A stretch of DNA of 64,000 bases, from assembly GCA_022496205.1 (NCBI GenBank), contig WTXD01000014.1:434001-498000 (forward strand), written 5' to 3'. Shown in pieces: positions 23,813 through 34,838 of this stretch; position 1 is the stretch's first letter, and every line of letters starts with the position of its first letter. The notes beneath the pieces are model-generated. The model searched no databases. It was given only the letters and a program-made list of their open reading frames with translations, and had not been told where the DNA came from. The position numbers were made by a program, and so were the translations under genes. The stretch comes from Gloeopeniophorella convolvens. Lineage: Eukaryota; Basidiomycota; Agaricomycetes; Russulales.

Positions 23813-25486
23813 ATCACAGAGCAACTGGGTGGCGGTTGTGAGGGAAAGGCGGCGGCGCGAAGGACGAGAGTGAAGAACAAAAGCTGAGGGGGCGCTAGGG
23901 ACGGTCTTGTTATAGTGGTGAGTGCCCTGATTTGGACATTAGACTGAGCAGGAACCGGCTTTTGTTGGTTCGCTTGGACGCGTAGGAGAACGTGACGTTT
24001 GCCATGACAATCGCCGTGTTGTCAGGCAGAGTCGCCTCTCCTCGACGCAACGATAGCCCACTTGTGACTCCCGCATTCCCTCCATCTTAGGTCAGACATC
24101 TGCTCGCTCTGCCGTCCGTCTGATGCCGATTCCTTGATGCTGATTCCCCTTATCTCCCGCTCTCATACGCCTCCACGCACGATCTGCGCTGCTCGTCTCA
24201 AGCCCCGGTCCGCCTTGCCACCCGTGCGCTTATATATGCTCCGGTTTAGAACCTAGGGATTAGTGCGACTTATTGCCGTGTGTGACGCGCAGTCTGATGC
24301 TGAATATCTGCGTTCTTCGAACAGCGAACTCACGACACGCCCGTGCGGGATCACGGAAGCGGAGCAGCTGACAACAATCACTCCTGCATTCCCTCGCATG
24401 GCCCCACACGTCATGTCCTTCGCGCAGTCGTGTACAGCACAGATCAGCCATCTCATCTGACAGTGGCAGACGGTGACTCCAGGTGGTACATATCTTGATG
24501 GCCACCGCGGTCGTGAACCTACAAGTTGCTTTCTCGGGTCACATTATCTAGGAACAGCACGGCCATCCGCACCCTTCGTGTCCTTACATTCATTTACTTA
24601 TACCTCCACGACCCGGTCGCCCCAGAAGATTTTGTCGTCGTCAGGGTTTCCACCGTTGGTATCCTGTGAACTGATGGGAGGAAATCGGAGCTTTGCAAGT
24701 GGCCACGAGTGATACGGTCGAGGTTGGCCGTTATAAGGGGACTAGTTGCGCTATCACGGTGTTCACCTGGGTCCCTACATTTCTCCCGTTGCAATGGACC
24801 TTGCCCAGGGCAACTCAGTATGTAAGTCATTATAGATTATTCTCGCTGTATTGTATGTATGATGTTGGATCGTACTGCCCTGAATATAGATAGGTTCTAT
24901 GCCAGATGTGCCAGACCGAGACAACGACAATTTGAATGGGAGCAGACAAGGGCTGACCCCATCGACAGAGGCCCAGCGAGTGCTCCCTCGAATGTGTGGC
25001 GGCGTCTGCGAGGGTAAGTACGTGCCCACTTTCCCAGGCTGATGCCAAGCACAATTGGCATGTGAGCGCTTGAGCCCAGGCACAAGGCACTGCTGACCGT
25101 GGCTCCGAAGCTTCCGCTAGGCCATGGTGGCACGACCAGGCCAGACAAGCACTACACCGACAGGGGTGGGCATAGCAAGGCTGACAATACACTTCGTTGG
25201 TAGTGTGGTGAGGAGACGCACAGGGCGCAGCAGCGGGCCCAACGCGCTGCCAGGCACTGCCGTGAGTGTGAAATTGCGGTGTGTCGGCTGTGTATTTGGG
25301 GAGCCTTCGATGGCACATTACGTCATGCATATTCCGGAATTCTGAATCTAATCGCACAGCAATCGCGCCGTCGGCGTCGGCGACAGTGGAACCTTGACTC
25401 TCCTGCATTCTTTATATCTCCTCCTTCCGCTCTGCCAGGTCCCCTCTCTTCTCCATCCCTCACCGTCCTAATAGGCTTTACCCACA
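23813..25486. other. Divergent intergenic region MAPK / HET-C
   Basis: 1.7 kb between two divergent start codons. TATA-like elements occur at 24232-24239 (TTATATAT) and 25411-25417 (TTTATAT, about 70 bases before the HET-C start). Several small ORFs look random. No tRNA or repeat is recognised. The size is large for this gene-dense window and may reflect complex regulation or an unannotated RNA. Confidence 0.4.
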
Positions 25487-28400
25487 ATGGGTTATTCTGG
25501 AACTGTTCTCTTGATACTGCTAGTAGTCCTAGCCATCTGCATCTCCAACAATGGCGTTTACGCGTTTGGCGCGGGCAACATTCCCTCGTGCGTCCCTCTT
25601 CCTAACAGTTCATTACTCCGCGTGGAGCGTTGACCTTTGGAACGCGTCAGGTTCGCGTACATGGAAGGCCGTGCGTTCCGCCACGGTGATATAGTGCGTG
25701 ACCCACGAGCAGTGGGATATACATGCCTCTAATCGCATCCCTCGTGCAGGAGGACATCCTCTCCGAAGTAGCGAAGAAGAGTGGCGGTTTCGCACTTGGC
25801 GCCCTGATTGGAAAAGGGGGTTCGAAGTTTGGTGGGCTGGATATCAAGCGCGTCTACTTTGGGTGCGTGAACCGACATTCGAATTGCTTTCAGGGTCTGA
25901 CTCCTTCTACCTTGTCTCTGTAGCAACTGGCTCAGAGATTACAGCCAGGTTTGTCTGAACCAAAACCACCCTATCATGCTGTACTCACCTGTCTTCCAAA
26001 GGCGGTTGATATAGCTGGTTTGAAGAAGCTCCCGCTCCAGGTACCCCCTACGCACCCAGGCTATTGCGTGCTACTAATGGCACGTCTTGTCAGACGATTA
26101 TCAACTTGTGCATGGCTCTTGGGTTCCTGGTACGTTCGATGGTGCGACAAGCGTTCCATACACGCCGACTAACGCCTCTCTAGGCTCATGGCTACGCTAC
26201 AAACGAATTCGAGGTGACCGTGGAGCGACTCGGTGTCTATCTCCCCGTAAGAAGTTTACCTTGTTCTGGCGTGTCTGTGGATCCCACCTTCGAATGTCCA
26301 GACGGAACATATCGACAACCCGAAAGGTTACGGTGACGGCGAGGACGCTCGCAAATATGACCCAAGACTTCGAGGGCCTGTCGATGTACGTGATTGTGGT
26401 CCTGAAACCGTCTAGCGTGCCTCTAATTCCTCCCTTGTAGCCTCGTGAGCTCGAAGTCGACCGCCGTACGGGAATGAAGAATTATATTGCTAATGGTAGG
26501 CGCCTTGTATGCGTCTTTGGAGTGCGTCGCTCAACTACCACTCCAGAGGATGGTCCATGGGATACCTCAAAAGCCGTAGTCCGCCGTACTCTCGAGCGTT
26601 GCATACAAACCGGCCGAGCGCATCGTGCGCAAGGGCGCAAGGAAAACGAATACGAAGCTTATCGTCTTCTTGGGCAAGCGGTTCGTCTCCGTGTCTGAAT
26701 CCGGTGGTGCATGATGTTCACATATCTCGTGAAGTTGCACACACTCGAAGATTTCACTGCACATTCAAACTTTTGCGAGCTCGCACTTGTATCGATAGGT
26801 CATCACAATGTGTTCGTGCATGTTGGCGACGAGGTACGCATACAAGCTCCCAGTGGGAGATGGGTCGCTCCCCTTGTCACGGGAACGTTCGGCTCGAGCG
26901 ATTTTATACATAGTCTGCTGGGAGGTGAGTTCACAATTCAACTGCAAAATATGCTCTCTGACGCCGTATACAGAGGCCACCGATCACATAGTGCGTCCTC
27001 GATATTGAATCGACCCTGAGTTCATATATCTGATCACTAACCTATCTAGAGCGAGGCGTCAGTCTCAGACCTCAACCGCGCCATGTCGTCCGCACGCTCA
27101 CGCTCGATGTCTGGAGCAACAAATCCTTCGAGCACGCTCAGAGACTTACTGTTCAGGCTACCTGGCGGCTCTGGTGCAGAGATATCTCGTGACATGGAGG
27201 GCATAGAACGGATCCGCGATGGTTCTGCTAATGGTGGAAAACCCCCTGATCAAATGACGCCGCAAGAGCTTCATTCGGTGCTTTGGCAGGTTTTGAGCTT
27301 CAGGGACTCAGGTTTGTGCCTCCACCCGGAAATCAGGGTATGTTGTCTGACAGTGTCGTGCCGGAAGTTGTCAAGAAGATTGAAAAGACTATCGGTAAGT
27401 CGATTGTGTAGTGTTGTCGGTACCCTGTAATTACCTATACCTTTTAGAGAAGATCCCAGGGCTTGGGTCACTGATCGAAAAGATCACGGACACCATCTCA
27501 GGTACGAACGCCGCTCGAATGCAATCATCGTGTCTGACTTCTTGCAAGTCTTCGTTTTCACAACGCTTGAGGTTGGCCGATATCTCGCTACCGTAATTTG
27601 GGTCTCAACCATTCTCGTTAGCCCTTCCTGAAACCCATCTTATCAACTGCAAGCACTCAGTTGATGGCTGCGTCCGGTCAAGTCATCAATACGCACGATC
27701 AATACGAGGTTTGTTATCCTCCAAATTCGGTGTCGACACGAACTTACCTTTCTAAAGGTATTCAATGATCCGCGTGCCGTATGTGCGCTCCCCATCTGAA
27801 TGTCCCCCGTACTAACAATTCTCAGTCGGATCCAACCCACTCATTTCTCAGTAAAGACCATTTCGTGCGTTTATACTTGTCTCCAGCACTGGAACTTCGA
27901 ACTTGACTGGCGCTGTATTCAGAACTTGATCCTCAATGAGCCTGCAGGTGCTATCGCGAGGATCGTCGTGGTGCGTCTTTTGATAGTGCTTACATACTCT
28001 ATCCCAATTGTCATCTAGAAATACGCCGTGAATCTCGTCACCAAAGCCTGGGACGATACCAACGTGAACGTCAAACAGACAACAGATGATATATTGCAGT
28101 GCCTGTATGGGGCTCCTCTACTCATTTCGGAACTCAGAACTCAACCTTCACAGGTTCCACCCCGACTTCCATAACCCCCATTCGCAAATTCAGCGCGACA
28201 TGCTTGCCCACCTGAAGACCTGGATGAATTCCCTTGGCCAAAAACAAGGTGCCGTCCTCGCGCGCCTGTCGAAGCAGTCCGTGCGCAATCACGAGAATAT
28301 TCGCCTCGGTGGTGAGGGAGGCAAACCGGCCAGTCAGGGTACTTTCGGTGCCAACGCGGGGCAACAGGCGCAGGCAGATATCTCTGGCTACCTCCACAAT

Positions 28401-29069
28401 ATCCCGGGCGTTGCACAGGCCCAGGGACTGTACAACCAATTCGGCGGTGGCGCAGGTGAACGCCGCGAGGGCGGCAACTTTGGCCCCCCGGGAATGCCTC
28501 CCATGGGCCCTGGGTCCATGCCTCCAGCAGGCCCGCCTGCACTTCCATCCTCAATAAGGCCTGCAGGTGGGCCATCTGGCGCCTACTACGGCGACGGCCC
28601 TGGGCCAGTCTCGCCACGGCCGGACATCCCGCAGGCCTCGTATCCTGGAGCGCCATCGGGCCCGCCCCCGCCATCGCACTCGCCGCGCCCGCCGCTCAGT
28701 CCGCCGCTCAGCCCGCATGTCTACCAGCCTCCCACTCAGCCCAGCTTCCCGGGCGCAGCGCCGCAACCACCTTATATGCCCTCCGGCGGCCCCGGCTTCC
28801 CGGGTGCCTCGCATCAGCCCTCGTACCCTGGTGGCCCGCCTGTGCCGTCATTCCCTGGACAGTCATCGTATCCTGGTCAGCAGGGTGCGGGCTTCCCAGA
28901 CATGCCTGGCGCTGCACCTGGATATGACTCCCCGTACGGTGGGCCGCCGCCTGGTGGACCGAGTTTCCCTGGGAGTGGGCCGTCGTTCCCACAAGGCGGG
29001 CCCAGTTTCCCAGGTGCGCAGCCGGGACCAGGCTATGGCTACCCTGGCTACGGACAGGGTGGTTACTAG
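25487..29069 (+). CDS. HET-C family secreted protein
   Basis: Homologue of HET-C (Pfam Het-C), the Neurospora heterokaryon-incompatibility protein. The ATG at 25487 encodes a signal peptide (MGYSGTVLLILLVVLAICIS) followed by the family start AFGAGNIPSFAYMEGRAFRH and GDIEDILSEVAKKSGGFALG. Then come RVYFGNWLRDYSQA, RLLGQALHTLEDFTAHSNFC, ELALVSIGHHNVFVHVGD, LSFRDSVVKKIEKTIEKIPG and LFHPDFHNPHSQIQRDMLAH. About twenty short introns interrupt the first 2.6 kb. The last exon (from about 28150) encodes a Gly/Pro-rich tail with repeated PSFPG, SYPG and GPPPGGP units, also typical of HET-C. Whether it controls incompatibility here is unknown; many fungi carry non-allelic HET-C. Confidence 0.92.
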
Positions 29070-29459
29070 CCGGAATACTGAAGAGTGGACGGAGAGATGA
29101 ACGAAGTAAAGCGATGAGACTCGTCAGGACTGCGCATTTGTTTGCAGTATGTATATTACTATTGTTCCATGTGAAGGACGTCGAAGACAGCGTATAGAAA
29201 AGCCAGCCTCGGCGAAGACCGAACATGAATCGTCTCTGTCAGTCGTGCGTATTGTGATCTTACACGGTCCAACGTGGGTACCAAACGCGCAACGAAAAGG
29301 AAGAAATACAGGAAGTTGAGCGAACTGAGCTGATAGTATTAGTACAGAGAAGAAAAAAACGTGTATGGTTAAGACACTACGTGGCCGGCCGAGTTCATTC
29401 GCAAGGTCTAACGACTGGGACGGTGGGAGGGCTCGCCACGGACCAGTGGGCAAGACTAC
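29070..29459. other. Convergent 3' region (HET-C / hypothetical)
   Basis: 390 bases between converging stop codons, expected to hold both 3' UTRs. No gene is seen. Confidence 0.5.
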
Positions 29460-30384
29460 CTATTCGCTTGAGATAATGCGCATGAGACCGGGTATGTTCG
29501 TCGCGTGGTTCAGGGCGACAGGCTTGCGGGGATCTGCATTCTCGCACTGGGCAGGACAGGCAGAGTAGGACACCTAGATAGAGCCGACGGTCGTGTCTCG
29601 ACGCCACACTTCGAAACAACATGCAACGTACCTGGACGTGATAGTCCCCACCCTTCGTCTGCTGAATCGTATAGCTCCACCTGCAGGGCGTTCCGTCAAC
29701 ACGATCCGCATTGCCAAGGAACTGCAGCACCACGTACTCCTCGTCTACGAGCGCAGTGACAGCGCGGTTCACGCGCTGCGCGCGCAGCAGCAGCTCGTTG
29801 CGCGTGAACCGCAGTAACATCTCCGCATTGACCGCGTCCGCACACACGAAGCGCTTAGTGTGCGCGAGCGCGTGCGGCGCGCGTGTCTGCGCGCACTGGC
29901 GCAGCACGGCGTGCGTGCGCGGCGCGCCCGAGCTGCACGACACGCTCAGGAGGCTTGCGGGCGGCGAGCGGAGGCGCATAAGGAACGGCACGGTGCGGAA
30001 GAGGCTGCGCGGCGAGGTCTGCGGGGTGGCGAGCGAGGAGACCGAGTCGCGTGGCGTGGCGTGGGCAGGGGGGCTGCCGCTGCCCGCGTCTGCCGCTGGC
30101 GTCGCTTGTGGATGTGCTGCCGAGGGCGTGTGTGTGTGAACCGGTGCGCTAGCGGCTGCGGGTGACGATTTCGGTTTAAGAGCTTGGGAGCCGAGGGGGC
30201 TGTCTTCGAGCCTCACTCTGGAGGACGAGGCAACGTGCTCGGGTGGATCTGCGCGCGAAGGACTGCTGGCATGTGGCACGGGCAGGGTCGCAGAGCGTCC
30301 GCGATCGTAGCGGTGCTCGCGAAGCCTGTGAGACCGATGGTTCAGCTGTGGCACGCTGAGAAACTGACTTGAAGTGGTCGACAT
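29460..30384 (-). CDS. Hypothetical protein, disordered N-terminus with small C-terminal domain
   Basis: The ATG at 30384 (MSTTSSQFLSVPQLNHRSHR) starts about 120 residues of Ser/Pro/Ala-rich sequence. A more ordered segment follows: TKRFVCADAVNAEMLLRFTR, NELLLRAQRVNRAVTALVDE, YVVLQFLGNADRVDGTPCRW and SYTIQQTKGGDYHVQ. One intron of about 90 nt then leads to a short last exon, CENADPRKPVALNHATNIPG, ending LMRIISSE at a TAG at 29460-29462. Reading through the intron would instead give an unrelated Cys/Arg-rich end. Product about 280 residues. I do not recognise the C-terminal domain. The start is supported by coding composition only. Confidence 0.6.
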
Positions 30385-30819
30385 GGCGCGGCCGGCAGGC
30401 GGGGCAAGGGCTATGTGCTTTATACGGGGAGGAGAGGAGGCGGCATGTGTACAAGGCGTGGTGGCGAGAGAAGCATGGCGGGGGACGAGAGGACATGCAC
30501 AATATAATCAGGGGCCTGGGGCCGCCCTGCATCGCCTCGGTGATCGCTCGCCTCGCAGCCTTGACATCGCACAGCATTGGCTAACCACTCCCCTCACACA
30601 CACCCCGCAGTAGGTTAATCTCCCCCGCCTCGTAATTGTGGAGACACAAGCGAGTTCGAACGCATGCACAACCAGCCTTGTTACACGACGCTCACTGCAC
30701 GACTGCACGGGCACCACACCCGAGGCTTCCGAAGCCGTCCAGCACCTGCTGGATTCTGCGAAGCAAATACAGCTGTTGCCTTAGGCGCGCGCCAGCGTCG
30801 GAAAACGCAGTCCGGGCAC
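30385..30819. other. Promoter of hypothetical gene / MAK5 3' region
   Basis: 435 bases between two reverse-strand genes; nothing beyond presumed regulatory sequence is visible. Confidence 0.45.
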
Positions 30820-33626
30820 TCAGCAGCCTATTCCCGACCACTCCTCAGCCTCAGCCTCGTTGGCCTTCGGGCCTTTCTTTTTACCCTTCTTCTTCCTTTC
30901 CTTATGTGACGCAATGTCGGCGCCTGCCTCCGTCTTACGCACACCTATCATGCCCTCGTGGCCTGTCCACAATCAGCGATGGCGTGACAGCGTGAGAGGA
31001 TGAACCACGTACTCTTCCCGGCCAGGATATCGTGAGCAATAGGACGACTACCAGACGTGATGTATCGTGTGGAGGCACCACGGGCCACGAGAGGCTGCTT
31101 CAACAGCTCTTTTAGCCTCGCCTTCAGTCCTGCAACTTTTGCGTCGCGGGTCTTCGTCTGTCGATCCTTCGTACCATTTTCATCGCTGTTTCTTTTGGGG
31201 AAGGCCTGTCAGTGGCACCGCCATCATCGGAAAGAGGAACATAACGCATACTCGGACAGAAAATCGGAATCCAAATCAATGTCCATCGCTTCGGCCGCCT
31301 CGCGCATCCACTTGCGTTCGTGCTGGGCCTTGTTCGTACGGTGCTGGGCAGTGTCAATTTCTTTGGCAAGCTGTATGCGCTCTTTGAGTCTATCCAAAAA
31401 TTGGTGTTCGACATTCATCTCTGCGATGTCCGTGACCTCTGCTCATCGTCAGGACGACCGAGCAGGAAGTCAAGATACTGCACGTACGGCGATTGAGGCT
31501 CCCCATCAGCGCGCGCACAACACGTCGTTCGTCTGGCGCGCACATCAGCATACTGAAACCGCTTCGTTGCGCTCGTGCTGTCCGTCCATTTCGATGGATG
31601 TACGTGTCCGCGGTGCGTGGGATCTGGTAATGGACGACGTGGGACACAGATGGTATATCGAGCCCACGGGCTGCAATGTCTGTTGCCAGAAGAATGGCAT
31701 GCTCACTCGACTTGAAGCTGGGATATAGTTGTCATTTAGCACGCAGCATTCACCAAACATTCATCCGCATACCGGTCAAGATTCTTAAGGCGCTGACGTT
31801 GCTCGAGCTGAGAGTGTAGCGGGAACGTTGGCAAGCCAAGAAGCTCGAGTAGAGGTGTCAGTCGTCGAATACCATCGATCGAAGACAAAAACACCAGTGT
31901 CCGCCCGGGATACCGCAAGAGGAAATAATATAGGTAGATATCCTATGACTGATCATCAGAGCCGAACACAACAAGGCTAACTGACCCACTTTGTCATTTG
32001 CAAGGCACTCGATTCTACTTTCTTCCAAGGTGGAAACAACGCCACCTTCAGGGCTGATATCAATGACTTCTGGTTCGGGGTCTCGGAAGTCGAGCTTCAG
32101 GAGTAGGTCATCAAGAGTGGAGGCGGGTGCGTCGTTCTTCTTGAATAGTTTCGGCCGCCGTCGCTTTTTCAAGTTTTGCTGGAGATCTTTACTGAGCGTA
32201 GCGGAGAACACGAAAGTCCGCATCGCAGGCTCCGGCACTGTCTCTTCAGGTGCTTTGTCAGGCTCAGCATCGAATTCTGGGTCTGTCGATGCCTGCCTAT
32301 GCGATCAGACAGATCAACGAGGCTCGCCACATATATTTTGCACAAAACGCACTGAAATTTCCTCTGCGTCAGGCGTAGGATATTGTCCAGCTCCGCGAAA
32401 TGTCCCGTCTCGATCATTCGGTCTGCCTCGTCCAGAACGAGGTATCTCAAGCTTTTTACGTCTTCCGCGAGTTCGTCATCCTGACCATAACCCTTCCTCA
32501 GCACGATCTAAGATGACAACAGAAGAGACACACCTCTTCCAAAATGTCCCACAGCCGTCCGGGTGTTGCGACCAATACGTCAACACCACGTTCCAGTATT
32601 CGCCGTTGTTTCTGTGCCGACATCCCACCCACAATTGCTGCAACACTGACGAGTGGTGGCCCGCGAGGCGCAGCTGCCCCTTGGTTCTTGCCTCTCTCGG
32701 AAGCCTTCAACTTCCCTTTTTTCGTCTTTGAGTCCGAGGGAGTGCTTGGAGTGCCGTCGTATTGATTCAAACATGCGTTCAGATGTGACGACACTTGCAG
32801 TGCCAGTTCGCGGGTCGGGGCAAGGATCAAAGCGCGCAAAGGGCGACGGGAGTTCGCCTCGCGCGGTGTAGATAGGGCCAGGGTGATGAGTTCATGCAGT
32901 ATGGGGAGGCCATACGCAAGCGTTTTCCCAGAGCCCTGTAGAACTAACTGAGCAAAACGCGATGCGCAGATAATGCAGGCGTCGCACGGTTTCTGCGACG
33001 CCAATAAGATCGCGTCCGGAAAGCGCTAGTGGGATGGATCGAGACTGTATAGGGGTTGGATTGGCGAATTGCTGTGAATGAAGGGCGGCGTATAGCTGTG
33101 GGTGAAGGGAGAACGGGTGCCATGCTGGGAGCAACTTCTCCGCTGGGATCAAGTGAGCCTCAATTCTTTCTGGGGCTGGGGAAAGAACGCACAGTCAAAG
33201 TGGGTAATGACGTTGGGCTTGAGATGCGAGGGCGTCTCGGCCCTTGACGCTTTACGGGAAGCTGAATTCTTAGGTGTTACATCTCGCTCATCGTCCGAAT
33301 GAGCATTGTCTGACGGAGCTCCATTCGCGTCCTCATCTCCATGAGATGCGCTTTTTACCTACAGATGTCACGCATTGCATGGATATAGCACAGGTAAGAC
33401 TCACTGTGAAGGTAGCGACGCGTCCATTTGCCGTCTCCTCGTACACGACCTGCACATCGTCCACTTCTTCTAGCTCAAGCAGTCCTTCATCAAAGTCGAG
33501 GCCAGCAGCATGTGTGCGTGTATTAGCTTTCCAGGGAAGCTTATCGAGGGCTATGTGGTTCGTCTTGCGTTTTTTAGGTGGCTGGGAGGAGTGCGTAGCG
33601 CTCTTGCGTTTTTCTGAGGCGACCAT
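30820..33626 (-). CDS. MAK5: ATP-dependent DEAD-box RNA helicase Mak5 (DDX24)
   Basis: Nucleolar helicase for 60S ribosome assembly. The ATG at 33626 ([20 protein letters not shown]) begins a basic N terminus. Then come the Q-motif region ([36 protein letters not shown]), motif I ([20 protein letters not shown]), Ia ([15 protein letters not shown]), [12 protein letters not shown] box ([11 protein letters not shown]), [13 protein letters not shown] and the C-terminal core ([37 protein letters not shown]). A Mak5-typical insert lies between SAT and the second core. The tail is lysine-rich ([27 protein letters not shown]) with its stop at 30820-30822. About ten introns. An in-frame extension upstream of 33626 lacks ATG. 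Confidence 0.92.
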
Positions 33627-33787
33627 GACAAGTGCAGCAGAAGAGTAGCGGCTTACTAGTCGGTCTTCGGGCCGTGTCGCCCAACTAGGAAAATTAAACT
33701 TTGACTCAGGAAGAGGCACGGTCAAGTTACTGTTTGAAAGGTACTACAGACTTTGTACTGTACAGTCGTTGTAGTTGCTGTATGACC

Positions 33788-34641
33788 CTACTCCGATTCT
33801 GAATCTCGATCAATTGACCTCGACTTGAGTTCTTCCCGCAAAAATGAACTATGTTTTTCCCACTCCTTCAGTCTTTGCTCCCACTGTTCCTTCTCTTGTG
33901 TCCACGCCCTCTCGCGCCGATTCCACTCGAACTTTTGCTTTCGCGATCGCTTCCGCAAGTCCTCATTCTCTTCTTCGAGTGTTTTGACTTTCTCATTGAG
34001 TTCTGCAACGTAGTGCACCTGAATGGCAAGGGCCTCTTTCAGTTCAGCAATCGATTCGGCTTCATTGTTGGCCTCTCTAGGTGGTGAAGGCACCAATTCC
34101 ATGCTGGAGGAACCAGGTGAATTTCCTGGCCAATTGCTGTCGCCGATGGGAGTCCCATTATCAGTTGTAGATGAAGGTACGAGAGTGATCGGCTCTTGTT
34201 GTAGGAGGGTGGGATCCACAGCTGTGTTTGGCTGTGGTTCGTCTATGGCTACCACAGGCTCCAAGTCAGGAGTATCCTCTTCGGGTTGCAGACTCGAGGC
34301 TGTTGGCTCCTGTGTGGGTGTGATGTCACGCGAAAAGTCCAAATATGAGAAGGGGTCGAATTGCTGCAGTGGTTGTGGCTTTTCCGAATGCTAGGAATAT
34401 GAATGAGTACCTCGTGGCTCAGGCCTTCAGGGAGGAGGTAACGTACGATCTGTTCCGTAGCCTCGATAACTTCAGACCCGGACGGTTTCCCATCGAGTTC
34501 AAGACTCTTGGTCTTGGTGGTGACTGCGAGCTGTTCCTGGAAATAGGATGCTAACTCGTCGGCGCATTCGTTCAAGGATGTGATTCCGAGGGATATACGG
34601 AGCTGAAAATTGATGTCGACGTCGTCCTGCGCGTTGGACAT
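33788..34641 (-). CDS. Coiled-coil protein, unknown
   Basis: The ATG at 34641 gives MSNAQDDVDINFQLRISLGI, with a predicted helical segment (SLNECADELASYFQEQLAV). A 56-nt intron (34391-34446) removes read-through residues and joins IEATEQI to HSEKPQPLQQFDPFSYLDFS. An acidic Pro-rich linker follows, then a C-terminal coiled coil with heptad leucines and high charge (AIQVHYVAELNEKVKTLEEE, then RKRSRKQKFEWNRRERAW). Length about 266 residues. The architecture fits a small structural or adaptor protein, such as a kinetochore, spindle-pole or trafficking component, but no family is recognised. It shares a short divergent promoter with the SEC24 homologue. Confidence 0.65.
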
Positions 34642-34838
34642 GGTTCACTTTTTTGAAGGCGGTGAACGGCGAACTCGCATGAAATCGGCGCGAGGCGATC
34701 ATGTGAGTGTGAGGAGGCATCACGTGTCGGGAGAGTGATCCACTGCCAATCGCGTCACGGTCTTCGAGCAACATCCCAAATCACGGACTGGGACAAAGTT
34801 GAAGGCCAGTGCCTGAGGTCAACCGGAGTTGCAACAGG
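34642..34838. promoter_or_regulatory. Compact bidirectional promoter (coiled-coil gene / SEC24)
   Basis: Only 197 bases separate the two divergent start codons, so both promoters and 5' UTRs must fit here. No TATA box is obvious. A short CACGTG-containing segment (catcacgtgtcgg, about 34720) is the only clear motif. Confidence 0.55.

Noticed and set aside
24232..24460. Forward ORF behind a TATATA element
   Set aside because: Starts at a non-ATG codon and has no protein-like features; the TATA-like run alone is not enough.
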